Source: Vibrio maritimus (lineage in GTDB: Bacteria > Pseudomonadota > Gammaproteobacteria > Enterobacterales > Vibrionaceae). From it: a stretch of 64,000 bases of DNA. The translations under genes were made by a program, and so were the position numbers. Of the stretch, positions 51,638 through 60,919 are shown in pieces. The notes under the pieces were generated by a model. It saw nothing but the letters and a program-made list of their open reading frames with translations, searched no databases and was not told the DNA's origin. The first letter of the stretch is position 1, and each line of letters begins with the position of its first letter. The stretch spans positions 2,542,001 through 2,606,000 of the forward strand of contig NZ_CP090438.1 in assembly GCF_021441885.1 (NCBI RefSeq), written 5' to 3'.

Positions 51638-52279
51638 TTACGCACGAAGTAGCTTAGCGATGTGCGCTTTTAGCACATCGATCGCGATACGGTTTTTACC
51701 GCCGCGAGGAACAATAATGTCTGCGTGTTGCTTTGATGGTTCAATGAACTGCATGAACATTGGACGCACGGTAGATTGGTACTGCTGCAAAACAGATTCC
51801 ATCGTACGACCGCGCTCTTCTACATCGCGCTTCACACGACGAAGTAGACAGATATCAAGCGGTGTATCCATAAATACGGTCGCGTGCATCAATTTACGCA
51901 GGCGCGGGTCGGTCAGCAGCAAGATGCCTTCCAGGATGATCACCTTCTTTGGTGTCATAGTCGCGGTATTTTCCGTACGCGTGTGTTCTGTGTAGCTATA
52001 TTCTGGTACTTCTACCGCTTCACCTTGAATCAACTGCTCTAGGTGTTCGCAAAGCAGATCATGATCAAGTGCATTTGGGTGGTCGTAGTTAGTTTTTACA
52101 CGCTCTTCCATGCTCAAATGACTTTGGTCATTGTAGTAACAATCTTCCGTGATGACACCGATTTGGTGGTCGCCTACCTTTTCACGTAGTTCGTTATAGA
52201 TAGTGCTCGCGATGAGGCTTTTTCCAGAAGCAGAAGCGCCAGCGATACCGACGATGACACATTGATTATTATCAGACAT
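51638..52279 (-). CDS. udk: Uridine kinase
   Basis: Phosphorylates uridine and cytidine in pyrimidine salvage. 213 residues from the ATG at 52279; a GTG at 52288 is in frame but less likely. The P-loop is GIAGASASGKSLIAST (about 11-26), followed by DCYYNDQSHLSMEER, NYDHPNALDHDLL, the substrate-binding YSYTEHTRTENT and EGILLLTDPRLR, all standard in Udk. Encoded next to apbC/mrp and metG, as in other vibrios and enterics. Confidence 0.96.
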   Translation of the reverse strand: MSDNNQCVIVGIAGASASGKSLIASTIYNELREKVGDHQIGVITEDCYYNDQSHLSMEERVKTNYDHPNALDHDLLCEHLEQLIQGEAVEVPEYSYTEHTRTENTATMTPKKVIILEGILLLTDPRLRKLMHATVFMDTPLDICLLRRVKRDVEERGRTMESVLQQYQSTVRPMFMQFIEPSKQHADIIVPRGGKNRIAIDVLKAHIAKLLRA

Positions 52280-52469
52280 TCTTTGCACCTAGTACATATA
52301 TGGTGGTGAGGACAAAACCGCGTAATTATATGGACATCATTCATTAGATACTAGTCGATATCTCACTTATTTGACCTCCAATTTTGCCTTCGCTCAAAGA
52401 ATGGAGAAATGCAATCGATTACCCACTAGCGCCGCGTTTTAAACATAGCCAACACATGTCATATCATGG

Positions 52470-53546
52470 CTATTCCACCATCTTGAACATGATCGAGTCT
52501 GGTTTGGCTTTACCGCTCCAAAATAGATCGGCGCACACACGCTCTGCGAGTTCTTGATAGATAATCGCGTGTTCACTTCCTGGGTTTGAAACCACGGTCG
52601 GCGCACCATTATCAATCGACTCACGAATGTCGATGTGCAGAGGCACTTGACCGAGAAGGTTTAATCCGAACTTAGACGCCATCCACTCTGCGCCACCAGC
52701 GCCAAAGATATGCTCTTTCGAGCCGCATTGGCTGCAAATGTGATAGCTCATGTTTTCTACAATACCCACCACTGGTACCGAGACTTTCTCAAACATAGCA
52801 GCACCTTTAATCGCATCAGCAAGGGCAAGGTCTTGGGGTGTGGTCACAATCAGCGCCCCCGTCACAGGAATTTGCTGAGATAAGGTTAGCTGAATATCCC
52901 CCGTACCCGGTGGCATATCGATGACTAGGTAATCCAGATCTGGCCATTCTGTTTCATTGAGAAGCTGAGCTAGTGCCTTGGAGGCCATTGGGCCGCGCCA
53001 TATCGCCGCGTCATCGGTACTCATTAAATAGCCAATAGATTGAGTGTAAATGCCATGCGCGGGTACAGGCTGCATCCACTTACCATCACGAACGTCTGGA
53101 TGAGCATCAATCTGGCCAAGCATAATAGGAATTGAAGGACCATAGACATCCGCATCCAAGATGCCCACTTTGGCACCCAACTTACTGATGGCCAGTGCCA
53201 AGTTCACCGCCGTGGTTGACTTACCAACGCCGCCTTTCGCTGACGTAACCGCAATGACGTTTTTGACGCCTTTTATCTCTGTCGCAACCGTGGTTTCCAG
53301 TGACTTAGTATTGACAGACACAGAGTAAGAAAATTTAGCAACGTCGCCACTGCTTTGTTTCGCGTCAATCCAGTTTGCTAGAGCTTCTCGTGCTGAGAGA
53401 TTGGCAAATGGTAAGGCAATTTGAAACTCTCCAGAGGCGGCAACCTTAACCACATCAGGGACTTCGCTCCACCCCAACTTAAGGTTTGAGTACGTGAACT
53501 CCCCCAGCCATTGGCAAAAATCTTGTTTCGATTCAAACGTGCGCAT
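52470..53546 (-). CDS. apbC: Iron-sulfur cluster carrier ATPase Mrp/ApbC
   Basis: P-loop ATPase that transfers Fe-S clusters to target proteins. 358 residues. The deviant Walker A motif is SAKGGVGKSTTAVNLALA (about 101-118), with ILDADVYGPSIPIML (switch region), IDMPPGTGDIQLTL and the cluster-binding CSQCG pair near 270. A short N-terminal domain related to MIP18 precedes the ATPase and is somewhat diverged. Divergent from metG across 177 bases, the conserved enteric/vibrio arrangement. Ribosome site GGAAAGCAAG upstream. Confidence 0.95.
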   Translation of the reverse strand: MRTFESKQDFCQWLGEFTYSNLKLGWSEVPDVVKVAASGEFQIALPFANLSAREALANWIDAKQSSGDVAKFSYSVSVNTKSLETTVATEIKGVKNVIAVTSAKGGVGKSTTAVNLALAISKLGAKVGILDADVYGPSIPIMLGQIDAHPDVRDGKWMQPVPAHGIYTQSIGYLMSTDDAAIWRGPMASKALAQLLNETEWPDLDYLVIDMPPGTGDIQLTLSQQIPVTGALIVTTPQDLALADAIKGAAMFEKVSVPVVGIVENMSYHICSQCGSKEHIFGAGGAEWMASKFGLNLLGQVPLHIDIRESIDNGAPTVVSNPGSEHAIIYQELAERVCADLFWSGKAKPDSIMFKMVE

Positions 53547-53723
53547 CTTGCTTTCCTTATTATTGTTAGTCTTTCGCTAATCTTTCTAAGATTAGCACTC
53601 ACTTAGCTGAACCAGAACCCTAAAAAAGTTGGGGAGATTGATACTGGATACCTTGGAGTCATGCCACGCATCATGTAGTATTAGCCAATATTTTTACTCT
53701 GAATAAAGAAAGCGAAACAAAGT

Positions 53724-55784
53724 ATGGCAACCGATCCAAGAAAATTGTTGGTCACTTGTGCACTACCGTACGCTAACGGCTCTATCCACTTAGGTCATAT
53801 GCTTGAGCATATCCAAGCGGATATTTGGGTGCGCTACCAACGTCTACGTGGCAACGTAGTAAACTTCATTTGTGCTGATGATGCTCACGGCACACCAATC
53901 ATGCTGAAAGCGCAGCAGATGGGGATCACGCCTGAAGAAATGATCGCAGCGGTTAGCGAAGAGCACCAAAAAGACTTCGCTGGCTTTGATATCAGCTTTG
54001 ATAACTATCACAGCACACACTCAGAAGAGAACCGTGAGCTTGCGTCTCACATCTATCTTGAGCTGAAAAAGAACGGCTTTATCTCTAGCCGTACCATTTC
54101 TCAGCTGTTTGATCCTGAGAAAGAAATGTTCCTACCGGACCGTTTTGTAAAAGGTACTTGCCCGAACTGTAAGTCTGAAGACCAGTACGGTGACAACTGT
54201 GATAACTGTGGTGCAACGTACAGCCCGACGGAACTTATCAACCCTCAGTCTGCGGTATCTGGCGCTACACCGGTAATGAAAGATTCTGAGCACTTCTTCT
54301 TCGATCTACCTCAGTTTGAAAGCATGCTTCAAGAGTGGACTCGCTCTGGCTCGCTGCAATCTGAAACTGCGAACAAGATGCAAGAGTGGTTCGAATCAGG
54401 CCTACAGCAGTGGGATATCTCTCGCGATGCACCTTACTTCGGTTTCGAAATCCCAGGTGAAAAAGGCAAGTTCTTCTACGTATGGCTAGATGCACCAGTT
54501 GGTTACATGGCGTCATTCAAGAACCTATGTAACAAACGCGACGATCTAGATTTCGACGAGTACTGGAAGAAAGACAGCTCAACGGAACTTTACCACTTCA
54601 TCGGTAAAGACATCGTTTACTTCCACAGCCTATTCTGGCCAGCCATGCTAGAAGGCGCAGGTTTCCGTAAGCCAAACAACGTATTCGTACACGGCTACGT
54701 AACGGTAAACGGTGCGAAGATGTCTAAGTCTAAGGGCACCTTCATCAAGGCAGCTACCTACCTTGATCACCTAGACCCTGAATGTCTGCGTTACTACTAC
54801 GCTGCCAAGCTGAACAGCCGTATCGATGATCTAGATCTTAACCTTGAAGACTTCACGCAGCGTGTCAATGCTGACGTCGTCAACAAGATTGTTAACCTAG
54901 CTTCTCGTAACGCTGGTTTCATCACTAAGCGTTTTGAAGGCAAGCTTTCTGACAACTTTGCAGAGCCTGAGCTATACAACGAGTTTGTTGCTGCTGCGGA
55001 CCGCATTGCAGAGCTTTACGAGTCTCGTGAGTTTGGTCGTGCAATCCGTGAGATCACGGCGCTAGCAGACAAAGCGAACCAATATGTTGACGAGAAAGCA
55101 CCTTGGGTTGTTGCTAAAGAAGAAGGCAAAGACCAAGAGCTTCAAGACATCTGTTCAGTCGGTATCAACCTATTCCGCGTTCTGATGACTTACCTGAAAC
55201 CGGTCATGCCAGCATTGGCTGCTCGCACCGAAGCGTTCCTAAACGAAACGCTAACTTGGGAAGGCATTGCCGCGCCGCTAACTGGCCATGAAATCACTAA
55301 GTTCAAGGCGCTGTTTAACCGTATCGATCCTAAGAAAGTGGAAGCCATGATCGAAGCTTCTAAGGAAGATGCAGCAGCAGAAGTAGCAGCGAAGGAAAAA
55401 GCAGAAGCTGAGAAGAACAAAGCAAGCCAAACTGAGCTTGATAAAGATCCTATCGCTGATGAGATCGAGTTTGACGACTTTGCTAAGGTGGATATGCGTA
55501 TTGCACGTATCATCTCTTGTGAAGAGGTACCAAAAGCAAACAAGCTACTTAAGTTCCAGCTAGACATCGGTGGCGAAACGCGCCAAGTGTTCTCTGGCAT
55601 TAAGTCTGCGTACAAGCCTGAAGAGCTAGAAGGCAAGCTAACGGTTATGGTAGCAAACCTCAAACCTCGCAAGATGAAGTTTGGTATGTCTGAAGGCATG
55701 ATCCTAGCAGCGGGCCCTGGTGGCAGTGATCTATGGATCCTAGAGCCGCACGAAGGTGCTCAGCCAGGTATGCGCGTCATGTAA
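53724..55784 (+). CDS. metG: Methionyl-tRNA synthetase
   Basis: Class I aminoacyl-tRNA synthetase, 686 residues, the long form with a C-terminal dimerisation/tRNA-binding domain. HIGH motif in PYANGSIHLGHMLEH (about residues 16-30), zinc-binding CPNC and CDNCG pairs near 145-162, KMSKS in NGAKMSKSKG near 333, and the OB-fold EMAP domain (DDFAKVDMRIARI onwards) from about 585. An Ala/Glu/Lys-rich linker near 550-575 connects catalytic and C-terminal parts. Codon use is strongly biased, as expected of an essential, highly expressed gene. Confidence 0.98.
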   Translation: MATDPRKLLVTCALPYANGSIHLGHMLEHIQADIWVRYQRLRGNVVNFICADDAHGTPIMLKAQQMGITPEEMIAAVSEEHQKDFAGFDISFDNYHSTHSEENRELASHIYLELKKNGFISSRTISQLFDPEKEMFLPDRFVKGTCPNCKSEDQYGDNCDNCGATYSPTELINPQSAVSGATPVMKDSEHFFFDLPQFESMLQEWTRSGSLQSETANKMQEWFESGLQQWDISRDAPYFGFEIPGEKGKFFYVWLDAPVGYMASFKNLCNKRDDLDFDEYWKKDSSTELYHFIGKDIVYFHSLFWPAMLEGAGFRKPNNVFVHGYVTVNGAKMSKSKGTFIKAATYLDHLDPECLRYYYAAKLNSRIDDLDLNLEDFTQRVNADVVNKIVNLASRNAGFITKRFEGKLSDNFAEPELYNEFVAAADRIAELYESREFGRAIREITALADKANQYVDEKAPWVVAKEEGKDQELQDICSVGINLFRVLMTYLKPVMPALAARTEAFLNETLTWEGIAAPLTGHEITKFKALFNRIDPKKVEAMIEASKEDAAAEVAAKEKAEAEKNKASQTELDKDPIADEIEFDDFAKVDMRIARIISCEEVPKANKLLKFQLDIGGETRQVFSGIKSAYKPEELEGKLTVMVANLKPRKMKFGMSEGMILAAGPGGSDLWILEPHEGAQPGMRVM

Positions 55785-55806
55785 TTGACCATTTTATCGC
55801 TAGACT

Positions 55807-55834
55807 AAAGCCAGCATTTTTGCTGGCTTTTTTT
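55807..55834 (+). terminator. Terminator after metG
   Basis: AAAGCCAGCA with TGCTGGCTTT and a TTTT loop, followed by more thymines. Confidence 0.85.
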
Positions 55835-55990
55835 GTGACCAAATTCACAAATAAAGTGCACTTGCACCATGAGCAAGCAGTTCCTTATACCCCAAAAGTA
55901 TTAACTCATTGTTTTATAAGCATATTCAACATTGGCACTCGCCTTGCTCTGATTGGAGTGAGAGCGATAAACGACGTAAAGGAGGTCGTT

Positions 55991-56797
55991 ATGTTTGTGT
56001 TGATATCTCTAGTCCTATCATTAGGTATTTTGGCTGCTATCTATCACTACGCAAAAGTGACAGAGGCAAAAGTAGAACGTAAGTATCAACTTGTGGTGCA
56101 TTTACGTGAGCTCGTCACCTTGATTCGACAGCATCGCACGGCCACACACTATCAGCTGATGTTTGACCAAAAGAAAGTAAAGCAATTAGAGAAAATCGAA
56201 ATTGCGATGGAGGAGTCCTGCCTTAAACTGGTCAATGTCGCTCATTTTGACAATAAACCCTTGTACCGAGTATTGCATAGCAACGTTAAGCTTCTTACTC
56301 GCTCTTGGAAAAAGCACAGTGTTAGTAAGAATCAGATTGTGCACGGGAAACTCATTCGACAAACGCTATTTCTTGTCGACGAGATCTTCATGGCCTGGCT
56401 CATGGATGTCGATCGCGAAGAGCTTCAGCAAGAATATCGTAATGTCTGGCAAGGCGTGATTGACTCATTAGATTGCCTTACACAGCTGCGTATCTGTATC
56501 GATGGTGCCGATAGCGAACTGGGTAAACAACGAATCCTTCATTACTGTAAGCAGATGCACAGAAAAGTGAATCACCTAAGCCTGGTCGGCCCCCTTTCGG
56601 TGCCATCACCTATGTACAGTACTACGATCACTAAGATTGAAGAGCTGATTTCGCACCCGGAAACGTCGTTAGATAAAGAGTCTTTGTATCAGCTTACCTC
56701 TGAGTTATCAGAGCTTATCTTTACTACCTACGATGGATTGGTGAGTGAAATTGCGAGTGATCTCTATCAACCTGTACCAAGTATTATGACAGTCTAA
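55991..56797 (+). CDS. Hypothetical membrane-anchored helical protein, paralog 1
   Basis: Start at 55991 with a near-perfect AAAGGAGGT site; a longer frame reaching into metG is rejected. 268 residues: one N-terminal membrane helix (VLISLVLSLGILAAIYHY, about 3-20) followed by an all-helical domain. The family is not recognised. Conserved with the next gene: LR-L--LIR-HR-ATHY-L-F near 35-55, RSW---SV--NQ-VH--LIR near 112-135, and a C-terminal TSELSELIF--YD. The HR-ATHY helix recalls the four-helix nitrate-sensing (NIT) type of bundle, but this is only a resemblance. Probably a membrane-tethered sensor or scaffold. Confidence 0.7.
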   Translation: MFVLISLVLSLGILAAIYHYAKVTEAKVERKYQLVVHLRELVTLIRQHRTATHYQLMFDQKKVKQLEKIEIAMEESCLKLVNVAHFDNKPLYRVLHSNVKLLTRSWKKHSVSKNQIVHGKLIRQTLFLVDEIFMAWLMDVDREELQQEYRNVWQGVIDSLDCLTQLRICIDGADSELGKQRILHYCKQMHRKVNHLSLVGPLSVPSPMYSTTITKIEELISHPETSLDKESLYQLTSELSELIFTTYDGLVSEIASDLYQPVPSIMTV

Positions 56798-56901
56798 TTA
56801 TGTCACTTACCTTTCATAATCAATAAGTAAGGTAAGTGGACAAAAGAATTAACCCAAGCAACTTAGTGTTTATAGTGCTTGGGTTTCGCAGGGAGGCGAG
56901 A

Positions 56902-57690
56902 ATGAATTATCCAAGAGTAAGAACCTCAAAAACAGTGCGCCGCATGTTTAGCACTGCATCCTATCGTGGTGTCAGCGATGAGTGTTACTACCAACGCTTA
57001 GCAGACCTACGAAAGCTAATTGCATTACTCAGGCTCCATCGAGAAGCCACACACTACAGCTTGCTGTTTGGACACAATAACCAGCGCCAACTGGCATCTG
57101 CACAATCTCAGTTGGTCTCGCTCTTAGAAAGCAAAGCGATGGGCAGGCTAGTGGGCTTTGACGATATAAAAGCCTCAGTGTCGTTACAACTGAGAAGTTG
57201 GAGCCAGCAAAGTGTCAGAGACAATCAGTTGGTCCACAGTCAGTTGATTCGAGATGCACTTATCCTCGTTCAAGATACGATATCTTCTTGGGCTAAAGCG
57301 GACGGGCAGACTCACTTGCTGGTGACTCAGCGCAAAAGCTGGCAAATGATTGTGCCCTATATGGATACATTGACCACTCTAAGGCTGCACATTGCGACAC
57401 TTGAAGCCCAAGAGAGTCAAGCAGCTATCAACTCACTGTGTCATCAACTCACACATCAATTATCAGAGCTGTATGTCAGTCAAGATCTAAGCCTACAACA
57501 ACATTTGCATGACGGCTTATTACAGCTTCTCTCAGAAGTCGACTATCATCAATCACTCGACGAATTGAAAGAGAGACTCTATCGCATCACGTCACAGCTT
57601 TCGGAGCTTATTTTCCACTGCTACGACAGAACGGTAACAACGGTTGCTCAATCGGTCTACTCAACCTTACCCAAGATTGCTGTGGCATAA
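56902..57690 (+). CDS. Hypothetical helical protein, paralog 2
   Basis: 262 residues from the ATG at 56902 with GGGAGGCGAG upstream. It has no clear membrane helix; a basic N-terminus (about 1-20, TSKTVRRMF) is followed by the same helical domain as the upstream gene. Shared positions include ADLRKLIALLRLHREATHYS, LRSWSQQSVRDNQLVHSQ, and TSQLSELIFHCYDRTV at the end. The two genes are 104 bases apart on the same strand and arose by tandem duplication. Possibly the soluble partner of a membrane-bound paralog. Ends in a shared terminator. Confidence 0.7.
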   Translation: MNYPRVRTSKTVRRMFSTASYRGVSDECYYQRLADLRKLIALLRLHREATHYSLLFGHNNQRQLASAQSQLVSLLESKAMGRLVGFDDIKASVSLQLRSWSQQSVRDNQLVHSQLIRDALILVQDTISSWAKADGQTHLLVTQRKSWQMIVPYMDTLTTLRLHIATLEAQESQAAINSLCHQLTHQLSELYVSQDLSLQQHLHDGLLQLLSEVDYHQSLDELKERLYRITSQLSELIFHCYDRTVTTVAQSVYSTLPKIAVA

Positions 57691-57715
57691 AAAAACCGCC
57701 TCTCGGCGGTTTTTT
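57689..57715. terminator. Bidirectional terminator between the paralog gene and fadR
   Basis: AAAAAACCGCC/GGCGGTTTTTT with a TCTC loop: 11 pairs, A and T runs on both sides, between convergent genes. Confidence 0.85.
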
Positions 57716-57716
57716 A

Positions 57717-58556
57717 TTAGCTATCGTCTTCGGTGAAGCTTGTTGGCAGTGTGGTCTTCATCTGATTCCAGATTTGACCACTCTCCATACCATACTGACG
57801 AATCACATTTGGTAATCTGTCGCGATCACCCGTTTGGCATAGCTCTAACAAGTCTTTGTAGAAGTTAAGCGCCAGGGTACGTGCCTCAGGGTTCGAGAAA
57901 TAGTAAGAGCCTACACGATCATAGAGCTTCTTAAGACCGTTGAAGATCAAACCATAGATTTGGTTACCAGAATGGAATGCCAAACGCTGGAACAACGAGT
58001 AATCGTAAAAGTTAAACGTTTGAGCAATCAGTGCGGATTGGCGAGCGACTTCGTCTTTTTCACCATCATCTTTTACGTGCTGCTTCAACTTATCTGCATA
58101 AGGTGAAGACTCGATAAACGCATCCCAAGACTCAGCATTAAGCAAGCTTTCACAAGATTCAATAATACCTTCGATAGTACGCTCTGAATTCTCTTTATTG
58201 GCTTTAAATGCATAACGCATAAAGATTGGGCTGATGTTAGTGCGCGCCGCAAGCAAGTCTTCAACAATTGAAGTCGCGTTGTCGGCATCCAACGTCATTA
58301 ACGTATCAAGGATATGCAGACCTGAGGTCTCCATAAATTGGTTTACTTTCGTTGGTTTACCGTGCTGGATAGTTAGCCATCCATCACGAGCCAAACGTTG
58401 CAACACCTCACGTAGTGTTGTTCGAGTTACCCCAATTAGTTCTGACAGCTCACGCTCAGCTGGGAGAATTGAGCCTGGAGGGAAACGGCCGTTCCAGATG
58501 CTCTCAATTATATACTTTTCAGCGAACCCTGCTGGGCTCTTCGCCTTAATTACCAT
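57717..58556 (-). CDS. fadR: Fatty acid metabolism regulator FadR
   Basis: Acyl-CoA-responsive GntR-family regulator: represses fatty acid degradation and activates unsaturated fatty acid synthesis. 279 residues, the vibrio length; the E. coli protein has 239, the difference being an insertion between the DNA-binding and ligand-binding domains known from V. cholerae FadR. The winged helix is KSPAGFAEKYIIESIWNGRFPPGSILPAERELSELIGVTRTTLREVLQRLARDGW-type (about 6-60, quoted parts only). A candidate target, fadH, is in the same window. Convergent with the paralog pair and divergent from nhaB. Confidence 0.95.
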   Translation of the reverse strand: MVIKAKSPAGFAEKYIIESIWNGRFPPGSILPAERELSELIGVTRTTLREVLQRLARDGWLTIQHGKPTKVNQFMETSGLHILDTLMTLDADNATSIVEDLLAARTNISPIFMRYAFKANKENSERTIEGIIESCESLLNAESWDAFIESSPYADKLKQHVKDDGEKDEVARQSALIAQTFNFYDYSLFQRLAFHSGNQIYGLIFNGLKKLYDRVGSYYFSNPEARTLALNFYKDLLELCQTGDRDRLPNVIRQYGMESGQIWNQMKTTLPTSFTEDDS

Positions 58557-59039
58557 TATGGGGTGTTTCCAATTTCATTTTATTCGTAGTTGTATAGAAC
58601 TCATCATACCACTACTTCAAGATTTTGGTAAACCTACACTACTTATCTATGTAACAATAACAAAATAGAGTAATAACTCCATTTTGACATTTACGACGCT
58701 GTAACCATTTATGGGTATGAAGCATGATTATTACAGATTTATTTACATTTCATTAATCATACAAGCCACTGAATTATATATAAAACACCAATAGCATCAC
58801 CCACCCCTATCAATAAGATATTTCCGATCAATTCGTCAGAATAACCCTAAAAAACATGCTTTTTTGGCTGTTGTGATTGGCATATCATCGTCGAGCGGTG
58901 TTTTATGAAGAACATAGTCCGGCAAGAAAAGTTCAATCATTGGCTAAGTCCATGTTTAGCTTATTTCGTATAGATCGCGTTTTTGGCAAAAAGTACCTTT
59001 TTCACTATGTCGAAAGGTAATTTTTGTTGACTAAATCTT
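58557..59039. other. Gap between divergent fadR and nhaB
   Basis: About 480 bases without a credible frame; AT-rich, containing the fadR promoter somewhere on the minus strand. No operator was recognised with confidence. The remaining part up to the nhaB start is described as a leader. Confidence 0.6.
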
Positions 59040-59246
59040 ACCGAAGAGTAGAGTTGCGGGCGAAGCAAGGAGTGCTTAGCAGCTGAGGGACTTGGCAAGT
59101 GAACATTCTCCCCACTCCGTTTGTGAAGTGTGTAATTTTTGTTCGTTTTCTAAGTTTTTTAATTCTGCCGATTTATTTGGAAGCCCACTCAAATACTCTT
59201 CGTACCCTTTGCTACTGTCGATTAATAACAACATAAGAGTATTCCC
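59040..59246 (+). ncRNA. Candidate structured leader upstream of nhaB
   Basis: A purine-rich, G-rich stretch (GCGGGCGAAGCAAGGAG at 59056-59072, then CAGCTGAGGGACTTGG at 59080-59095) contrasts with the AT-rich surroundings. Possible helices: AAGCA/TGCTT (59063-59077), CTTAG/CTGAG (59075-59087) and ACTT/AAGT (59090-59100), followed by a CACT/AGTG hairpin and T-rich DNA. This is riboswitch-like. Sodium-responsive leaders are known before sodium transporter genes, but I cannot confirm that class from memory of its consensus. Confidence 0.4.
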
Positions 59247-60839
59247 ATGCCGATGTCCCTTGGAAATGCATTTATCAAGAACTTTCTTGGTAAGGCACCC
59301 GATTGGTATAAACTAGCGATCATCGCTTTCCTGATTATCAACCCGATCGTTTTCTTCTTGGTTAACCCGTTCGTTGCAGGTTGGCTACTAGTCATAGAAT
59401 TCATCTTCACGCTAGCAATGGCGCTCAAATGCTACCCGCTGCAACCCGGCGGTCTACTTGCGATTCAAGCCGTTGCGATAGGAATGACCAGTCCAGAAAT
59501 GGTGATGCACGAGCTTATCAATAACATCGAAGTGTTATTGCTATTGGTCTTCATGGTTGCTGGTATCTACTTTATGAAGCAGCTTCTGCTGTTCATTTTC
59601 ACCAAGATACTTCTCGGCATTCGCTCCAAAGCCATTCTGTCATTGGCATTCTGTTTTGCCGCAGCGTTCCTATCTGCTTTCTTAGACGCCCTAACTGTTA
59701 TTGCCGTTGTTATCAGCGTATCCGTTGGCTTCTACTCGATCTACCACAAAGTAGCGTCGGGTAAGAACTACGGTTCATCTCACGACCATACTCAAGATGG
59801 TGAGATCACCGACCTGACTCGTAATGACCTCGAAGACTACCGTGCATTCCTGCGTTCACTTCTGATGCATGCTGGTGTCGGTACAGCGCTTGGTGGTGTA
59901 ATGACTATGGTGGGTGAACCGCAAAACCTCATCATTGCAGGTCAAGCAGGATGGGAATTTGGTGAGTTCATCATTCGTATGTTGCCTGTTACTGGTCCTG
60001 TTCTTATCTGTGGTCTAGCTACCTGTCTCATGGTAGAGAAGCTAGGAGTGTTCGGCTACGGTGCTAAACTTCCTGAGAACGTTCGTCAGATTCTGGTTGA
60101 GTTCGACCGTGAAGAGCGTAAATCTCGTACTAAACAAGACGTAGCGAAGCTTTGGATTCAGGGCGCTATCGCAGTATGGCTGATTGTTGCACTGGCGATG
60201 CACTTGGCTGCAGTAGGTCTAATCGGTCTATCTGTTATCGTTCTAGCGACGGCATTTACTGGTGTTATTGAAGAGCACTCAATGGGTAAAGCATTTGAAG
60301 AAGCACTGCCGTTTACCGCTCTACTCGCTGTTTTCTTCTCAATTGTTGCTGTGATTGTTGACCAAGGTCTGTTTAAGCCAATTATCGATGCAGTACTTCA
60401 CATCGAAGATAAGGGCACACAGCTGGCATTGTTCTATATTGCTAACGGCGTGCTGTCTATGGTGTCAGATAACGTATTCGTCGGCACCGTGTACATTAAC
60501 GAAGTGAAGACAGCGCTTATCGAAGGCATTATCACTCGTGACCAGTTCGACCTTCTGGGCGTAGCAATCAACACAGGTACTAACCTACCTTCAGTTGCAA
60601 CACCGAACGGTCAAGCCGCATTCCTGTTCTTGCTCACATCGGCACTGGCTCCGCTCATCCGTCTATCTTACGGCCGAATGGTTATCATGGCACTGCCGTA
60701 CACTATCGTGCTATCTATCGTAGGTCTGCTTGGCATCATCTATCTTGTTGAGCCTATGACAGCATGGTTCTACGACGCGGGCTGGATTGTTAAGCACACT
60801 GGCGAAGTAGTTGGGAGCGCTATCTCATCTGGGCACTAA
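59247..60839 (+). CDS. nhaB: Na+/H+ antiporter NhaB
   Basis: Sodium-proton antiporter of the inner membrane, 530 residues, the usual length in vibrios (E. coli 513). About twelve membrane helices. Start FLGKAPDWYKLAIIAFLIINPIVF, the SAFLDALTVIAVVISVSVGFYSIYH helix near 150, VGEPQNLIIAGQAGWEFGEFI near 220 and LSMVSDNVFVGTVYINEVK near 410 are characteristic. Frame starts with an ATG after CATAAGAGTATTCCC; the ribosome site is weak, which is compatible with leader control. Followed by dsbB after a terminator-like hairpin. Confidence 0.96.
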   Translation: MPMSLGNAFIKNFLGKAPDWYKLAIIAFLIINPIVFFLVNPFVAGWLLVIEFIFTLAMALKCYPLQPGGLLAIQAVAIGMTSPEMVMHELINNIEVLLLLVFMVAGIYFMKQLLLFIFTKILLGIRSKAILSLAFCFAAAFLSAFLDALTVIAVVISVSVGFYSIYHKVASGKNYGSSHDHTQDGEITDLTRNDLEDYRAFLRSLLMHAGVGTALGGVMTMVGEPQNLIIAGQAGWEFGEFIIRMLPVTGPVLICGLATCLMVEKLGVFGYGAKLPENVRQILVEFDREERKSRTKQDVAKLWIQGAIAVWLIVALAMHLAAVGLIGLSVIVLATAFTGVIEEHSMGKAFEEALPFTALLAVFFSIVAVIVDQGLFKPIIDAVLHIEDKGTQLALFYIANGVLSMVSDNVFVGTVYINEVKTALIEGIITRDQFDLLGVAINTGTNLPSVATPNGQAAFLFLLTSALAPLIRLSYGRMVIMALPYTIVLSIVGLLGIIYLVEPMTAWFYDAGWIVKHTGEVVGSAISSGH

Positions 60840-60870
60840 TTTTTAGTTGATTGTGAAACTAATCCACGTT

Positions 60871-60899
60871 AAAAAGCTCTGAGTATTCAGAGCTTTTTT
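60871..60899 (+). terminator. Terminator between nhaB and dsbB
   Basis: AAAAAGCTCTGA with TCAGAGCTTTTTT; 11-12 pairs with a short loop. Some read-through to dsbB is possible because only 20 bases separate it from the start. Confidence 0.8.
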
Positions 60900-60919
60900 A
60901 TTTCAACAAGGATGTGACA

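Noticed and set aside
55733..55990. Extended start of the first tandem paralog into metG
   Set aside because: The internal ATG at 55991 has an almost perfect ribosome site and a proper membrane helix follows; the extension overlaps the metG end and terminator.
59092..59316. 74-codon frame crossing the nhaB start
   Set aside because: Overlaps the beginning of nhaB in another frame and lies in the putative leader; no ribosome site.
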